DNA of 64,000 nucleotides from positions 434,001 through 498,000 of the forward strand of contig NZ_JBHJHQ010000005.1 of the NCBI RefSeq assembly GCF_042219825.1. Reading direction: 5' to 3'. The notes beneath the pieces are model-generated. The model made no database searches. It was not told the origin of the DNA and saw nothing but the letters and a program-made list of their open reading frames with translations. Positions within the stretch are counted from its first letter, which is position 1; each line of letters begins with the position of its first letter. The DNA comes from JBHJHP01 sp042219825 (GTDB lineage Bacteria; Bacteroidota; Bacteroidia; Bacteroidales; UBA5342). Below are positions 27,653 through 36,163 of the stretch, piece after piece. The position numbers were made by a program, and so were the translations under genes.

Positions 27653-30600
27653 GTCTTTCACAAATTTGCTCCTTAATACTTTATTATTTTGAATGACTTC
27701 AATAATATATATCCCATCCTCAAAGGTTGAAACGTCAATAGTATTTTCAGAGTTAGTTATGCTTTGTAATAAAATATTTTTACCCGGAACATTGTATATT
27801 TTAATGACTCCATAATTATTTTGGAGTTTAATTTTTAATTCATGTGCTACAGGATTTGGATATATTTTAACATCGTTATCAGCTGAGTAAGTCATAGTAT
27901 TTCCTGTATGTACACTTTCTATGCTGAAGTTGTCGATCATTATTTTATTATCCTCTCCCTTATTGCAATTATATTGAAAGGCAAATACCAGTGATTCCTG
28001 TAATTCGTTGAGCGAAATATTAATGTCTTCCCATACCCATTTCGTAATTTCAGGTAATCCGGTTATTTCAGTCCAATCCGCTTCGTTGAATATCTCACTA
28101 CAGGTTGTAGAATAGTAGAATCTTGGAATCAATTCATCGCCGTAATACCAGTATTTAAACTGAACATCAACCCGACTCATGTCCTGTGTATTGAAAAAAG
28201 GAGAAATGAGCCAGTTGTCTTCGGCATCATCTGAGTTTATGGTATAAGCACGTGCACACTTGCCTCCATCTATACCATCATCACCACTAATATGCCAGTT
28301 ATCGTTTCCTTCTCTTGAAAGTATTGTCCAGTTTTTATACTCTGCACTAAAATCATCGTAAAATGGCAGGTTAAATAAACTCAAAACTTCATCAGTTTTA
28401 AATTGAAGAATCTCTCCTAATGCGGTTCCTTCACTGTTATCTGCAAAAGCACGGTAATAATACGTTGTATTTGGCACCAGGTTAGTAAGCGTATAAGTAA
28501 ATTCACCTGTTGTTCCTGTAATAACTTCTTTATTGTCGCCATCATTAGGCGATGTATTGGTTAAACTCCAGTAAAAACCGCGCTGAGTAATGGTTGTTCC
28601 ACCGTCGCTTGAAACATTTCCATTCAAACTTACTGCATTTTCAGAATTGGAAGAAGCTGATAATGTTACAACTTCCGGCACGGTTAAGTTCTCAATTGTC
28701 TTAAACTGCTTAACTAAACCCGCAGCAGTTCCTTCACTGTTGGTAGCAAAGGCCCTGAAGTAATAATCTGTTTCTGGTGTCAGATCAGTCAGTTCATAAG
28801 AGTATGCACCAGTTGTTCCGTTTACAATTTCAACGTTATCCGATGCTGATGGATTTTCATTTGTTGAACTCCAGTAAAAGCCACGTTGAGTAATACCAGA
28901 GCCACCATCTGAAACAATGTTTCCGTTTATTGTACCCTGTGCAGATGAAATTTCAGTTGCATTCAAGGTTGTAACCTGTGGAACAGAAGCAGCAACTTGC
29001 TGAGTGACATTAAAATTATCAACTAAATACGAATAGGTCTCACCGTCAACCGAATGAAATCTGATGGCAATAAATAACTTTTCAGGTGGATTCTCAATTT
29101 CAAATTCAATCTTATCCCATGTCCATTCAGGTATGTTCCAATTCAGATTTTCAATAACAGTCCAATCTGTTTTTACGATAGGTCCACTAAAATTACCGGT
29201 GTAATAAAGTTCGGGTTTACTGGCAGACCCTGTTTGCCTGAACATGAATTGTATATTCAAAACATCTGAACCTGTTGCATCAATTGGAGGGGAAACCAAC
29301 CAGGAATCGATGGTTTTATCCTCTTCTTCCCCTAACCAATACGGATCCACAGCGTACGCGCACGAATCGTCATCGTATCCTGTATTATCTGTCAGCTGCC
29401 AGTGATCATCCCCCCCGAAACGCATTCGTGTCCAGCCCTTAAATTCATTTTTAAAATCTTCAAAAAAGGGAATTGAAGTTGTCTCCAATGGTGGACCAAC
29501 ATAAGCCAATTCTTTCATGAATTGAATAAATTCAGCTCCTTCTACCTCAGTTGATTTTCCTCCGAACACGGTCCAGTCACGGTCATGCTCAAGAAATATT
29601 TTAACCTTTATCCAGAAATTTTCTGGGTATTTATCATACATGTACCGCCAGTACATCTCTCCCAAAGCATAGGCATCTACCCAGAAGCCGTCTTCTTCAT
29701 TAACTTCTGCATTATCCACTATTTCCAGCCAGGTTGGTTCCCGGTTATATTTTCTTTGATAATGATAAAATAGATCAACAATTTTATACCGGTGGGCAAG
29801 CATTTCTTCATCGGTCATGAAACGATCCGTACTCTCTGCGAGACCTTCATTCAAAAATTGACCGGGATATGGAATTCTTTCGAAAGAAAAGGGACAGAGG
29901 ATATTAACCCATAAATGCATAAACTCATGATTGATCAATCCGTAGTGACCGACCTCGAGATGAGAGGTATTGATTTTATCGGCGCCTTCTGCCAGTCCCT
30001 GAAAATTTGTTCGGTTATTGATCTCCAATCCAACTTCATTATCATAAATACAAATATTGATACGATGGTCAATATGCTGACCGAACCGGGTTTCCTGCAA
30101 TGTGAGCTGTTCCTCCATATTGGTTGCCATCGCTTCGAGGAAAGGGAGTTCTTTCTCAGCAGCATAGTAATCAAAATGCTCTGTAGAATACCTGATCCCG
30201 ATCCGATCGGTCTCCTTGATATAGTAATGCTTCAGCAATTGCCACCATTCATATAGATTATCACCGTAATGTCCGAAAAAATAGCTTCCCAGTAATGCTT
30301 TGGATTCAAAAAAACTGGCCATCAGATCCATGTTTCCCGGTTCATTCAGGTTGGAAATATCGTACAGTGTTTCAACGTCAGGTTCCTGGGTACCCAGTTC
30401 AGCTAATTTTTGTAGCAGTGCGGCACGGTCAGGACGGTAACCCATTTCATACAATCCAAAACCTTCTGCATACCAGGGATCTATCTTACGATCCAGCAAA
30501 CCCTCTATCGCCATCTGGGAAAGTTCATTAACAGCTACAGAAGCAAGATCCCCATAATATTTTAATTGCTCTGAACTGCCCGGTTCACAAATATAAATGA

Positions 30601-31681
30601 TTGCAGAAGCAAAGACATTCGATCCACAATCCCATTCAGGAGTTGATGAAGTGAACAAAGGATTATCTTCCCTTGCACAGTAATACACGCTTATTTTTTG
30701 ATCTTCCGGGAAGATGGTGTTTGAATTAGGCCGTTCCCAAATGGATAGATAATTAGCATAACTTTTTTCCATGGCATCCATTATGCTTAGAACATGCTCC
30801 AACGAATCAGGAATGGAGGAATAATACTCGAAATGATCGGAAGTACCAGCCATCTGAAACTCAGGTTTAGTGATTATCGAGGAAGTTGGAACCTCTAAAC
30901 CAGCCAGGCTGTATATGGCATTGCGCCATAACATGAGACCGTCTGCAGTAAGATTATTTCCATCATTATAGCATATAGCACCAAAGTTCATCCCCAAAAT
31001 GATCATCCTGGCATTTAGCGTTTCTGAACCGATTGTTGTTCCGGCCGGTACATCATTGATAAATGCTGTGGTTGCCGGATATTGAATTTCTTCTGCTGTT
31101 CCCAACAAGGTTGAACCATCAGATATAGTCAGCCCATAAGTATAATTAAATGTCTTTTCTCCCTCATCTCCATAATCATTTGCAGTTTGATAGAAAACAT
31201 CGAAAGAATTATTCGAAAACGTTATCGCATTAAACAACTCATTTCCCTGGTTTTCAGGATCTACAGTAACGCTCATACCTGCCAGGGCAGAACTGGTCCC
31301 GCCGCCACTATCCAAGGCCCTTCCATCCCTGAGCGCGTATGTTTTATTATAAAGGAACGGGACATTGATATTTGCTAATCCCAGTGACCCTCCCGGTCGC
31401 AATATTGATGCCCCTGAGTTAAATCCTTCCTGAACAACCACCACATCGTAATCCGACAGATCTACTGTTGCATCATCGTCCACCACCAATGTGGTCACAG
31501 TAAAATTAGTATCTGCCTTAAACATTCTGATTATGGGGTCATCATCTGGCTGAGCCGCCTGGGCAACCATTACCTTATCTGATGTGACATATGCCAACTT
31601 AACAGGTTTGTCATTTTCCTGTGCATTGACTATTGAAAAAATTAAAATAGTTGCAAAAGTTAACAGCGTTCGAGTTTTCAT
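27650..31681 (-). CDS. Secreted double gluzincin-peptidase-like protein with FN3 and jelly-roll domains, T9SS cargo
   Basis: This protein is about 1343 residues, starting at ATG 31681 (MKTRTLLTFATILIFSIVNAQ, a signal peptide); an ATG 12 codons earlier would place polar residues in front. An N-terminal alpha/beta domain (about 20-250, 'VVVQEGF', 'LGMNFGAICYNDGN') leads to two peptidase-MA-like domains. The first has lost its zinc ligands (Asn385-Glu-Leu-Ser-Gln389, with YAEGFGLYE later). The second, 200 residues on, has an intact His585-Glu586-x-x-His589 and the later 'NEGLAE' glutamate helix. Then come a choice-of-anchor-J/MAM-like jelly roll, two fibronectin III repeats sharing 'GGS-ITQRGFYWS', a second jelly roll and a T9SS sorting domain (VKIYPNPVAHELKI). 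It is predicted to be a secreted zinc metallopeptidase. It sits between two GIY-YIG remnants. Confidence 0.83.
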   Translation of the reverse strand: MKTRTLLTFATILIFSIVNAQENDKPVKLAYVTSDKVMVAQAAQPDDDPIIRMFKADTNFTVTTLVVDDDATVDLSDYDVVVVQEGFNSGASILRPGGSLGLANINVPFLYNKTYALRDGRALDSGGGTSSALAGMSVTVDPENQGNELFNAITFSNNSFDVFYQTANDYGDEGEKTFNYTYGLTISDGSTLLGTAEEIQYPATTAFINDVPAGTTIGSETLNARMIILGMNFGAICYNDGNNLTADGLMLWRNAIYSLAGLEVPTSSIITKPEFQMAGTSDHFEYYSSIPDSLEHVLSIMDAMEKSYANYLSIWERPNSNTIFPEDQKISVYYCAREDNPLFTSSTPEWDCGSNVFASAIIYICEPGSSEQLKYYGDLASVAVNELSQMAIEGLLDRKIDPWYAEGFGLYEMGYRPDRAALLQKLAELGTQEPDVETLYDISNLNEPGNMDLMASFFESKALLGSYFFGHYGDNLYEWWQLLKHYYIKETDRIGIRYSTEHFDYYAAEKELPFLEAMATNMEEQLTLQETRFGQHIDHRINICIYDNEVGLEINNRTNFQGLAEGADKINTSHLEVGHYGLINHEFMHLWVNILCPFSFERIPYPGQFLNEGLAESTDRFMTDEEMLAHRYKIVDLFYHYQRKYNREPTWLEIVDNAEVNEEDGFWVDAYALGEMYWRYMYDKYPENFWIKVKIFLEHDRDWTVFGGKSTEVEGAEFIQFMKELAYVGPPLETTSIPFFEDFKNEFKGWTRMRFGGDDHWQLTDNTGYDDDSCAYAVDPYWLGEEEDKTIDSWLVSPPIDATGSDVLNIQFMFRQTGSASKPELYYTGNFSGPIVKTDWTVIENLNWNIPEWTWDKIEFEIENPPEKLFIAIRFHSVDGETYSYLVDNFNVTQQVAASVPQVTTLNATEISSAQGTINGNIVSDGGSGITQRGFYWSSTNENPSASDNVEIVNGTTGAYSYELTDLTPETDYYFRAFATNSEGTAAGLVKQFKTIENLTVPEVVTLSASSNSENAVSLNGNVSSDGGTTITQRGFYWSLTNTSPNDGDNKEVITGTTGEFTYTLTNLVPNTTYYYRAFADNSEGTALGEILQFKTDEVLSLFNLPFYDDFSAEYKNWTILSREGNDNWHISGDDGIDGGKCARAYTINSDDAEDNWLISPFFNTQDMSRVDVQFKYWYYGDELIPRFYYSTTCSEIFNEADWTEITGLPEITKWVWEDINISLNELQESLVFAFQYNCNKGEDNKIMIDNFSIESVHTGNTMTYSADNDVKIYPNPVAHELKIKLQNNYGVIKIYNVPGKNILLQSITNSENTIDVSTFEDGIYIIEVIQNNKVLRSKFVKD

Positions 31682-31871
31682 GGGATAATATCTGTAGGTC
31701 AACAAATTAATATCCAATAAATTTAGAAAAATATATTTACAAATTCAAAGTAAGTAAATAATATTAAGGGGACTTACTGTTGAATTTATTTTGATTCTGT
31801 AATATTCAAATATCGTTAGATTAAAATTGACCTAAGAAGTCGATTTTCTCTACGTAAGAGTGTGTCGAATA

Positions 31872-32108
31872 ATGAAATAGCCTCATATTATTTATTCCAA
31901 TATTTATGAAATATCCTACATTGGGAAATCCGATAATCCTTAATACAGACTAATGCTTCACAACACCAGTGCTTTTAAAGACCCCTGAATTAAATTTGCT
32001 TCAGCCTGGAAAATATATCTGACAATAGATTGTCAATTCAGATCACAGGCTTTGAAGATTGAAAAATTTATTAACCTTCACTTCTCTCCTGGCGTTACAA
32101 ATTTCTAA
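31872..32108 (+). pseudogene. Decayed GIY-YIG endonuclease gene with three in-frame stops
   Basis: One frame from ATG at 31872 to TAA at 32106-32108 (79 codons, the usual size of these small nucleases) reads like a full GIY-YIG protein. It is broken by stops at 31878 (TAG), 31941 (TAA) and 31986 (TGA), with no frameshift. The visible pieces are PHIIYSNIYEISYIGKSDNP (the YIY...YIG core), YRLMLHNTSAFKDP (Arg and His-Asn block) and SQALKIEKFI near the C-terminus (the conserved 'QA-KIEK-IK' helix). The same frame throughout and the family-like order make chance unlikely. It is a dead relative of the truncated copy at 27533. Confidence 0.68.
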
Positions 32109-32213
32109 TACTCCCGGATTTCACAATACAATTTTCTCCGCTTATAATGTATTCTCAATTCAGCGAAAATACCCATTTTGTACTTACAGATATTTTTACT
32201 GTTTTTTATGTTA

Positions 32214-32221
32214 TACATTTG
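32214..32221 (+). promoter_or_regulatory. Possible -7 element for AttH-like gene
   Basis: TACATTTG matches TAnnTTTG and lies 84 bases before the start codon. A -33 TTG at the right distance is not evident. Confidence 0.35.
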
Positions 32222-32304
32222 TACAGAACGTTACAGGCATTCGCAATCATTCAAATTATAGTATTTTTATCTTGACTAATTTTAAATAACCTAACAATTT
32301 TAGT

Positions 32305-33930
32305 ATGAACATAAAATTTTACTTCTTATTAAGTTTTCTTTTTCTGGTTTTACGTCCTGCTCCTTCACAGGACTGGAAGACGTACCCTTATGAACCAGGA
32401 GGCAGTTTAATTAAATTTCCAAAGGATGAGGGCAGACATACGGCAGAACCAGTGGAATGGTGGTATACAATAGGGCATTTAAAAGGATCGGAAAGCGGTA
32501 CAAACTACAGTTATATGCTAACCTACTTTTACATGAATTATCCACCTTATCAGGGATTCAGAATATTCAATGTTACGAATGATGATACCGGAGAATTCTA
32601 TTCTGATGTACAGCCTGTTGTTTACGCGCTACTTGCCACTGACAGTTTAAACCTTGTTGCCAAAACCGGAATTCTTGGCACGGGTACTGAAACATGGAAA
32701 AACAAAACAGATGCCAGCGGCATGATTCCGTTCGAATATGTATTGAATGCTACTGCCCCAAAGGGTGCATTAAATCTTGAATATGATGCTCAAAAACCAC
32801 CACTTATTCTTGGTGATGATGGTTACTTCCCCCAGGGACAGGAAACATATACCTATTATTATTCCCAGACCCTGAATAATGTTACCGGTTCATTTACATT
32901 TAACGAAAGCACAGAGTCTGTAACAGGAACATCCTGGATTGACAGGCAGTACGGCACTTTTAACCCAAGTACTGGCGAGAAATATGAGTGGTTCTGCTTA
33001 CAACTTTCCAACGGAATGGACATTAATTTGTGGGATCTGTTTGCAACAGACAATTCAATCCCCGATGATCCAAAATACAAGAATATTTCAGTCTATGTGG
33101 ATGAAAACAACAGTTATACAAACATTGATTTTCATATTGAACGTCTGGGATTCTGGTGGAATTCCACAAAAGACGAATGTTATTCCAGAAAATGGAGACT
33201 GACCTCTGATCAGAATAATATTGACGTCATCATCACCGCACTGAATAATAATACAGAAGTTAAACTACCATTCCGGTTTTACGAAGGCTCTGTCAGTATT
33301 GAAGGGACTGTGAACGGAACAGCTGTTAGTGGAAAAGGATATGCGGAACTGCTTCACACCTATGCCAATCCTGATGTGAGCATTCTCATACCGGAGAATA
33401 ACGAGTGGAACAGAGCCATTCCTCTATCGTGGACTCTGAACAATCCTGATGATGGAAATCCCATAACCTATGATTTATACTATAGTACCGACAACCAGCA
33501 GTCATTCTCAAAGATAGATTCAGGATTAACTTCGAATGAATACGTTTGGAACGATGCCAGCTTAAATGTGGGGCAATCCGTCTGGTTTAAGGTTGATGCT
33601 TATTCTGTTGATACAACACTTACCGGAACGGATACAACTAACAACGAGATAAAGGTAACTGTTGCAACTAAAATTGATGAAGAATCGGCCCAAAACAATA
33701 TAAGTGTATATCCTGTACCGGTTAATGATAAATTATTTGTCAGGCTGAACCATTCCATCCATATTAAAAGCTATGCAATTTATGATTTGTCAGGAAATAA
33801 ATTAGTTGAAAATACAATAGCCGACGATGATCAGATTGTTATTAATACTGAAAGACTGAATCCGGGTTTCTATTCGATACAGTTTACAAGCCATTCAGGC
33901 CATATTAATAAACAATTTATGAAATACTGA
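32305..33930 (+). CDS. AttH/CrtC lipocalin-like secreted protein, T9SS cargo
   Basis: This 541-residue protein has a signal peptide ending PAPSQ. Residues about 35-350 match the AttH/CrtC lipocalin-like family (double calycin fold). The hallmarks are 'EPVEWWYTIGHLKG', 'YSYMLTYFYM', 'GFRIFNVTNDDTGEFYSD' and 'GTSWIDRQYGTF'. CrtC members hydrate carotenoids; AttH-type members are of uncertain function. A fibronectin-III-like domain follows (about 355-450), then a T9SS sorting domain (about 470-541, ISVYPVPVNDKLFV). Export by T9SS makes a carotenoid hydratase role doubtful, and a surface lipid- or hydrophobe-binding role is as likely. It is monocistronic with its own terminator. Confidence 0.8.
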   Translation: MNIKFYFLLSFLFLVLRPAPSQDWKTYPYEPGGSLIKFPKDEGRHTAEPVEWWYTIGHLKGSESGTNYSYMLTYFYMNYPPYQGFRIFNVTNDDTGEFYSDVQPVVYALLATDSLNLVAKTGILGTGTETWKNKTDASGMIPFEYVLNATAPKGALNLEYDAQKPPLILGDDGYFPQGQETYTYYYSQTLNNVTGSFTFNESTESVTGTSWIDRQYGTFNPSTGEKYEWFCLQLSNGMDINLWDLFATDNSIPDDPKYKNISVYVDENNSYTNIDFHIERLGFWWNSTKDECYSRKWRLTSDQNNIDVIITALNNNTEVKLPFRFYEGSVSIEGTVNGTAVSGKGYAELLHTYANPDVSILIPENNEWNRAIPLSWTLNNPDDGNPITYDLYYSTDNQQSFSKIDSGLTSNEYVWNDASLNVGQSVWFKVDAYSVDTTLTGTDTTNNEIKVTVATKIDEESAQNNISVYPVPVNDKLFVRLNHSIHIKSYAIYDLSGNKLVENTIADDDQIVINTERLNPGFYSIQFTSHSGHINKQFMKY

Positions 33931-33936
33931 TAATTA

Positions 33937-33960
33937 AAGCTCCTTCGGGAGCTTTTTTAT
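33937..33960 (+). terminator. Terminator after AttH-like gene
   Basis: An AAGCTCC/GGAGCTT stem with a TTCG tetraloop is followed by TTTTTAT, directly after the stop codon. Confidence 0.92.
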
Positions 33961-34000
33961 TTCCCGATTATTGAAACATAATATAAATAACACATTTTAA

Positions 34001-34014
34001 TGCAATCGATTGCA
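34001..34014. promoter_or_regulatory. LacI/GalR-type operator palindrome
   Basis: TGCAATCGATTGCA is a perfect 14-bp palindrome with a central CG, exactly the TGnAAnCGnTTnCA layout bound by LacI-family regulators. It lies 40 bases upstream of the TATATTTG element and 215 bases upstream of the pectate-lyase-family gene. No LacI-family gene is in this window. Confidence 0.55.
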
Positions 34015-34054
34015 AAATATTCCCAAAATTCTCATCATTTCAAAATTCAATTCT

Positions 34055-34062
34055 TATATTTG
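34055..34062 (+). promoter_or_regulatory. -7 element (TATATTTG) upstream of PL1 gene
   Basis: TATATTTG is a perfect TAnnTTTG match, placed 167 bases before the PL1 start. The long leader could hold further control signals, but none was recognised. Confidence 0.5.
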
Positions 34063-34229
34063 TGTAGTACTTGACAAGTTTATAAATATTCAATGAATAT
34101 TTAATTTGAAAAATACTTTGGACAGACTCTGTTATTAAATCTAACTATCAATTGTATGAATGCCATTTAGTTGTCTGATTATTTACAGTGTTTTGACCAG
34201 TTTATATAAACAACATTAATCAGCATGAT

Positions 34230-35900
34230 ATGAAACGATTTTCTACTTTTCTTTTTCTATTTTTAGCCTTTGTTATATCAGAGGTATCAGCACAAACACC
34301 AGCTTTTCCAGGAGCTCAAGGAGGTGGAATGTATACAACAGGCGGACGAGGCGGTGAGGTTTATTTTGTCACCTCTCTTGGTGATTCCAATACAGGAAAC
34401 TATTCAACCCATGAAGGAACTCTCAGATGGTGCCTGGGGCGCCCGGGCAAAAAAACCATTATATTCAGAGTTGCCGGTATCATTGCCCTGAATTCAAGAC
34501 TGGATATTAACGATAACACGACCATCGCCGGACAAACAGCTCCCGGAGATGGTATCTGCCTTAAAAACTATAGCCTTTATCAGGGCGGAAGCAATGTTAT
34601 CGTAAGATACATTCGTTCCAGGATGGGAGATGAAAAAGCGACACAGGATGATGCCATGTGGGGAAGAAATGAATCAGACATAATTATAGACCATTGTTCT
34701 TTAAGCTGGAGTACAGATGAGTGCGGATCATTCTACGACAATAAGAACTTCACTTTGCAATGGTGTATTTTATCTGAAAGTCTCAGAGAATCTGTCCATG
34801 AAAAAGGCACCCATGGTTATGGAGGTATTTGGGGAGGTCAGACTGCAACTTTTCATCACAATTTGCTTGCGCACCATGACAGCAGGAATCCGAGAATGAA
34901 TGGTTCCAGATATTCAGGTGAAACAGAGCTTGAGTTGGTTGATTTCAGAAACAATGTCATATACAATTGGGGAGGCAACAGCGGTTATGCCGGCATGGGA
35001 GGAAGCTATAATTTTGTCAATAATTATTACAAGGCAGGACCAGGATCATCTCACCCAACGCGTATTTTTAACCCCAATCCAAGTACTGATAAATATGAGT
35101 TACCTGCCGGTGTATGGGGTGTCTTCTATGTTGACGGCAATGTCGTAACAGCGAGCTCATCAGTTACAAACAACAACTGGTTAGGAATAGAACCCAGTGG
35201 CGGTGATTTGCCGGGTGGAACAATAAATGGCATTAAATCAACCACAGAATTTGCAGTACCTCATGTAACTACACATTCTGCAGAAATAGCTTATGAAGCA
35301 GTCCTTAACTATGCTGGTGCCAGCTATAGCAGGGACTCGACTGATATGCGTGTTATGAATGAAGTTAGAAATGGTCTTGCACCTATGCGTGCTTCAAACG
35401 GCACAACACGTCCAGGATTGATTGACACGCAGGAAAATGTTGGTGGTTGGGAGACTTACTCTTACGATGAATCAGAAGTTCCGGTTGACAATGATCGTGA
35501 TGGTATGGCAGATGACTGGGAGGACGCCAATGGTTTGAACAAGGAAGATCCAAGTGACCGGAATGTCGTAGGTGCTGACGGATATACCATGCTTGAAAAG
35601 TACATCAATAGTTTGGTTGCAGATAATGGTCCTGTACCGGTACAAAAAGTCTATTCAGATCCGAAAGGATTCAGCTTGTACCCGAATCCGGCCAGTTCGG
35701 AAATTCATTTGACAATTCCGGATTATAAGTCATTTGTGTCTTACAGGATATCAGATATTTCCGGCAAAACAGTTCAGAAGGATCAACTCACCGGAGAATT
35801 AGCCAGCAATGTCAGCATTAATGCACTGGATCGTGGCATATACTTTATTACAATTTCAAACGGGAAACAATATATTACCAAACGGTTTGTAAAACAATAA
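34230..35900 (+). CDS. Pectate-lyase-family (PL1-type) polysaccharide lyase, T9SS cargo
   Basis: This 556-residue protein has a signal peptide ending SEVSAQ. The mature part begins PAFPGAQGGGMYTTGGRGG, typical of secreted PL1-type pectate lyases. It continues as a right-handed beta-helix (to about 390) with 'NTTIAGQTAPGDGI', 'DIIIDHCSLSWSTDE' and the catalytic-arginine motif SRNPR (Arg222). A calcium-binding-like repeat 'DNDRDGMADDWED' (about 420-450) links to a T9SS sorting domain (FSLYPNPASSEIHL). It is predicted to cleave pectate by beta-elimination outside the cell. A LacI-type palindrome lies upstream. It is separate from the beta-glucan locus, with no other pectin gene in the window. 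Confidence 0.88.
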   Translation: MKRFSTFLFLFLAFVISEVSAQTPAFPGAQGGGMYTTGGRGGEVYFVTSLGDSNTGNYSTHEGTLRWCLGRPGKKTIIFRVAGIIALNSRLDINDNTTIAGQTAPGDGICLKNYSLYQGGSNVIVRYIRSRMGDEKATQDDAMWGRNESDIIIDHCSLSWSTDECGSFYDNKNFTLQWCILSESLRESVHEKGTHGYGGIWGGQTATFHHNLLAHHDSRNPRMNGSRYSGETELELVDFRNNVIYNWGGNSGYAGMGGSYNFVNNYYKAGPGSSHPTRIFNPNPSTDKYELPAGVWGVFYVDGNVVTASSSVTNNNWLGIEPSGGDLPGGTINGIKSTTEFAVPHVTTHSAEIAYEAVLNYAGASYSRDSTDMRVMNEVRNGLAPMRASNGTTRPGLIDTQENVGGWETYSYDESEVPVDNDRDGMADDWEDANGLNKEDPSDRNVVGADGYTMLEKYINSLVADNGPVPVQKVYSDPKGFSLYPNPASSEIHLTIPDYKSFVSYRISDISGKTVQKDQLTGELASNVSINALDRGIYFITISNGKQYITKRFVKQ

Positions 35901-35925
35901 TACAGAAGGGTTGCGGCTTTTCTGA

Positions 35926-35969
35926 AGAGAACCCCAAAAGTTTTATCTGGCTTTTGGGGTTCTCTTTTA
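35926..35969 (+). terminator. Terminator after PL1 gene
   Basis: A 15-bp perfect stem (AGAGAACCCCAAAAG with CTTTTGGGGTTCTCT) and 10-base loop are followed by TTTT. Confidence 0.92.
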
Positions 35970-36065
35970 CACGAAAACTTTTTCATTACCCAACCTAACT
36001 TTTTTAAAATCTGGATTCAGAATCAAAACATGTTATACAACGTTCACCCGGCATCGCGATATAGC

Positions 36066-36096
36066 TTGGAGGACATTGATCTAAATACTATATTTG
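36066..36096 (+). promoter_or_regulatory. Promoter of the triple-tyrosine regulator gene
   Basis: TTG (36066-36068), a 20-base spacer and TATATTTG (36089-36096) form a good match to the Bacteroidota promoter, 67 bases before the start codon. Confidence 0.6.
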
Positions 36097-36163
36097 CTTT
36101 TAACAAAGGTCTCATTTCACTAACCACAGCACCTTTAACAATAACTATCTTACGTTAAAAGTA

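Larger units (their letters stand above)
31718..32304. other. Intergenic stretch holding a decayed nuclease gene and a possible promoter
   Basis: About 590 AT-rich bases lie between the divergent peptidase and AttH-like genes. The only recognisable contents are the GIY-YIG pseudogene (31872-32108) and a -7 element at 32214. No other coding signal, repeat or RNA was seen. Confidence 0.6.

Noticed and set aside
27533..32108. The GIY-YIG remnants as insertion-sequence ends or target-site repeats
   Set aside because: The similarity extends along a coding frame with protein-family motifs; no terminal inverted repeats or transposase were found.
32059..32289. A 76-codon plus-strand ORF before the AttH-like gene
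   Set aside because: It is in a different frame from the GIY-YIG pseudogene that it overlaps and has no recognisable protein features.
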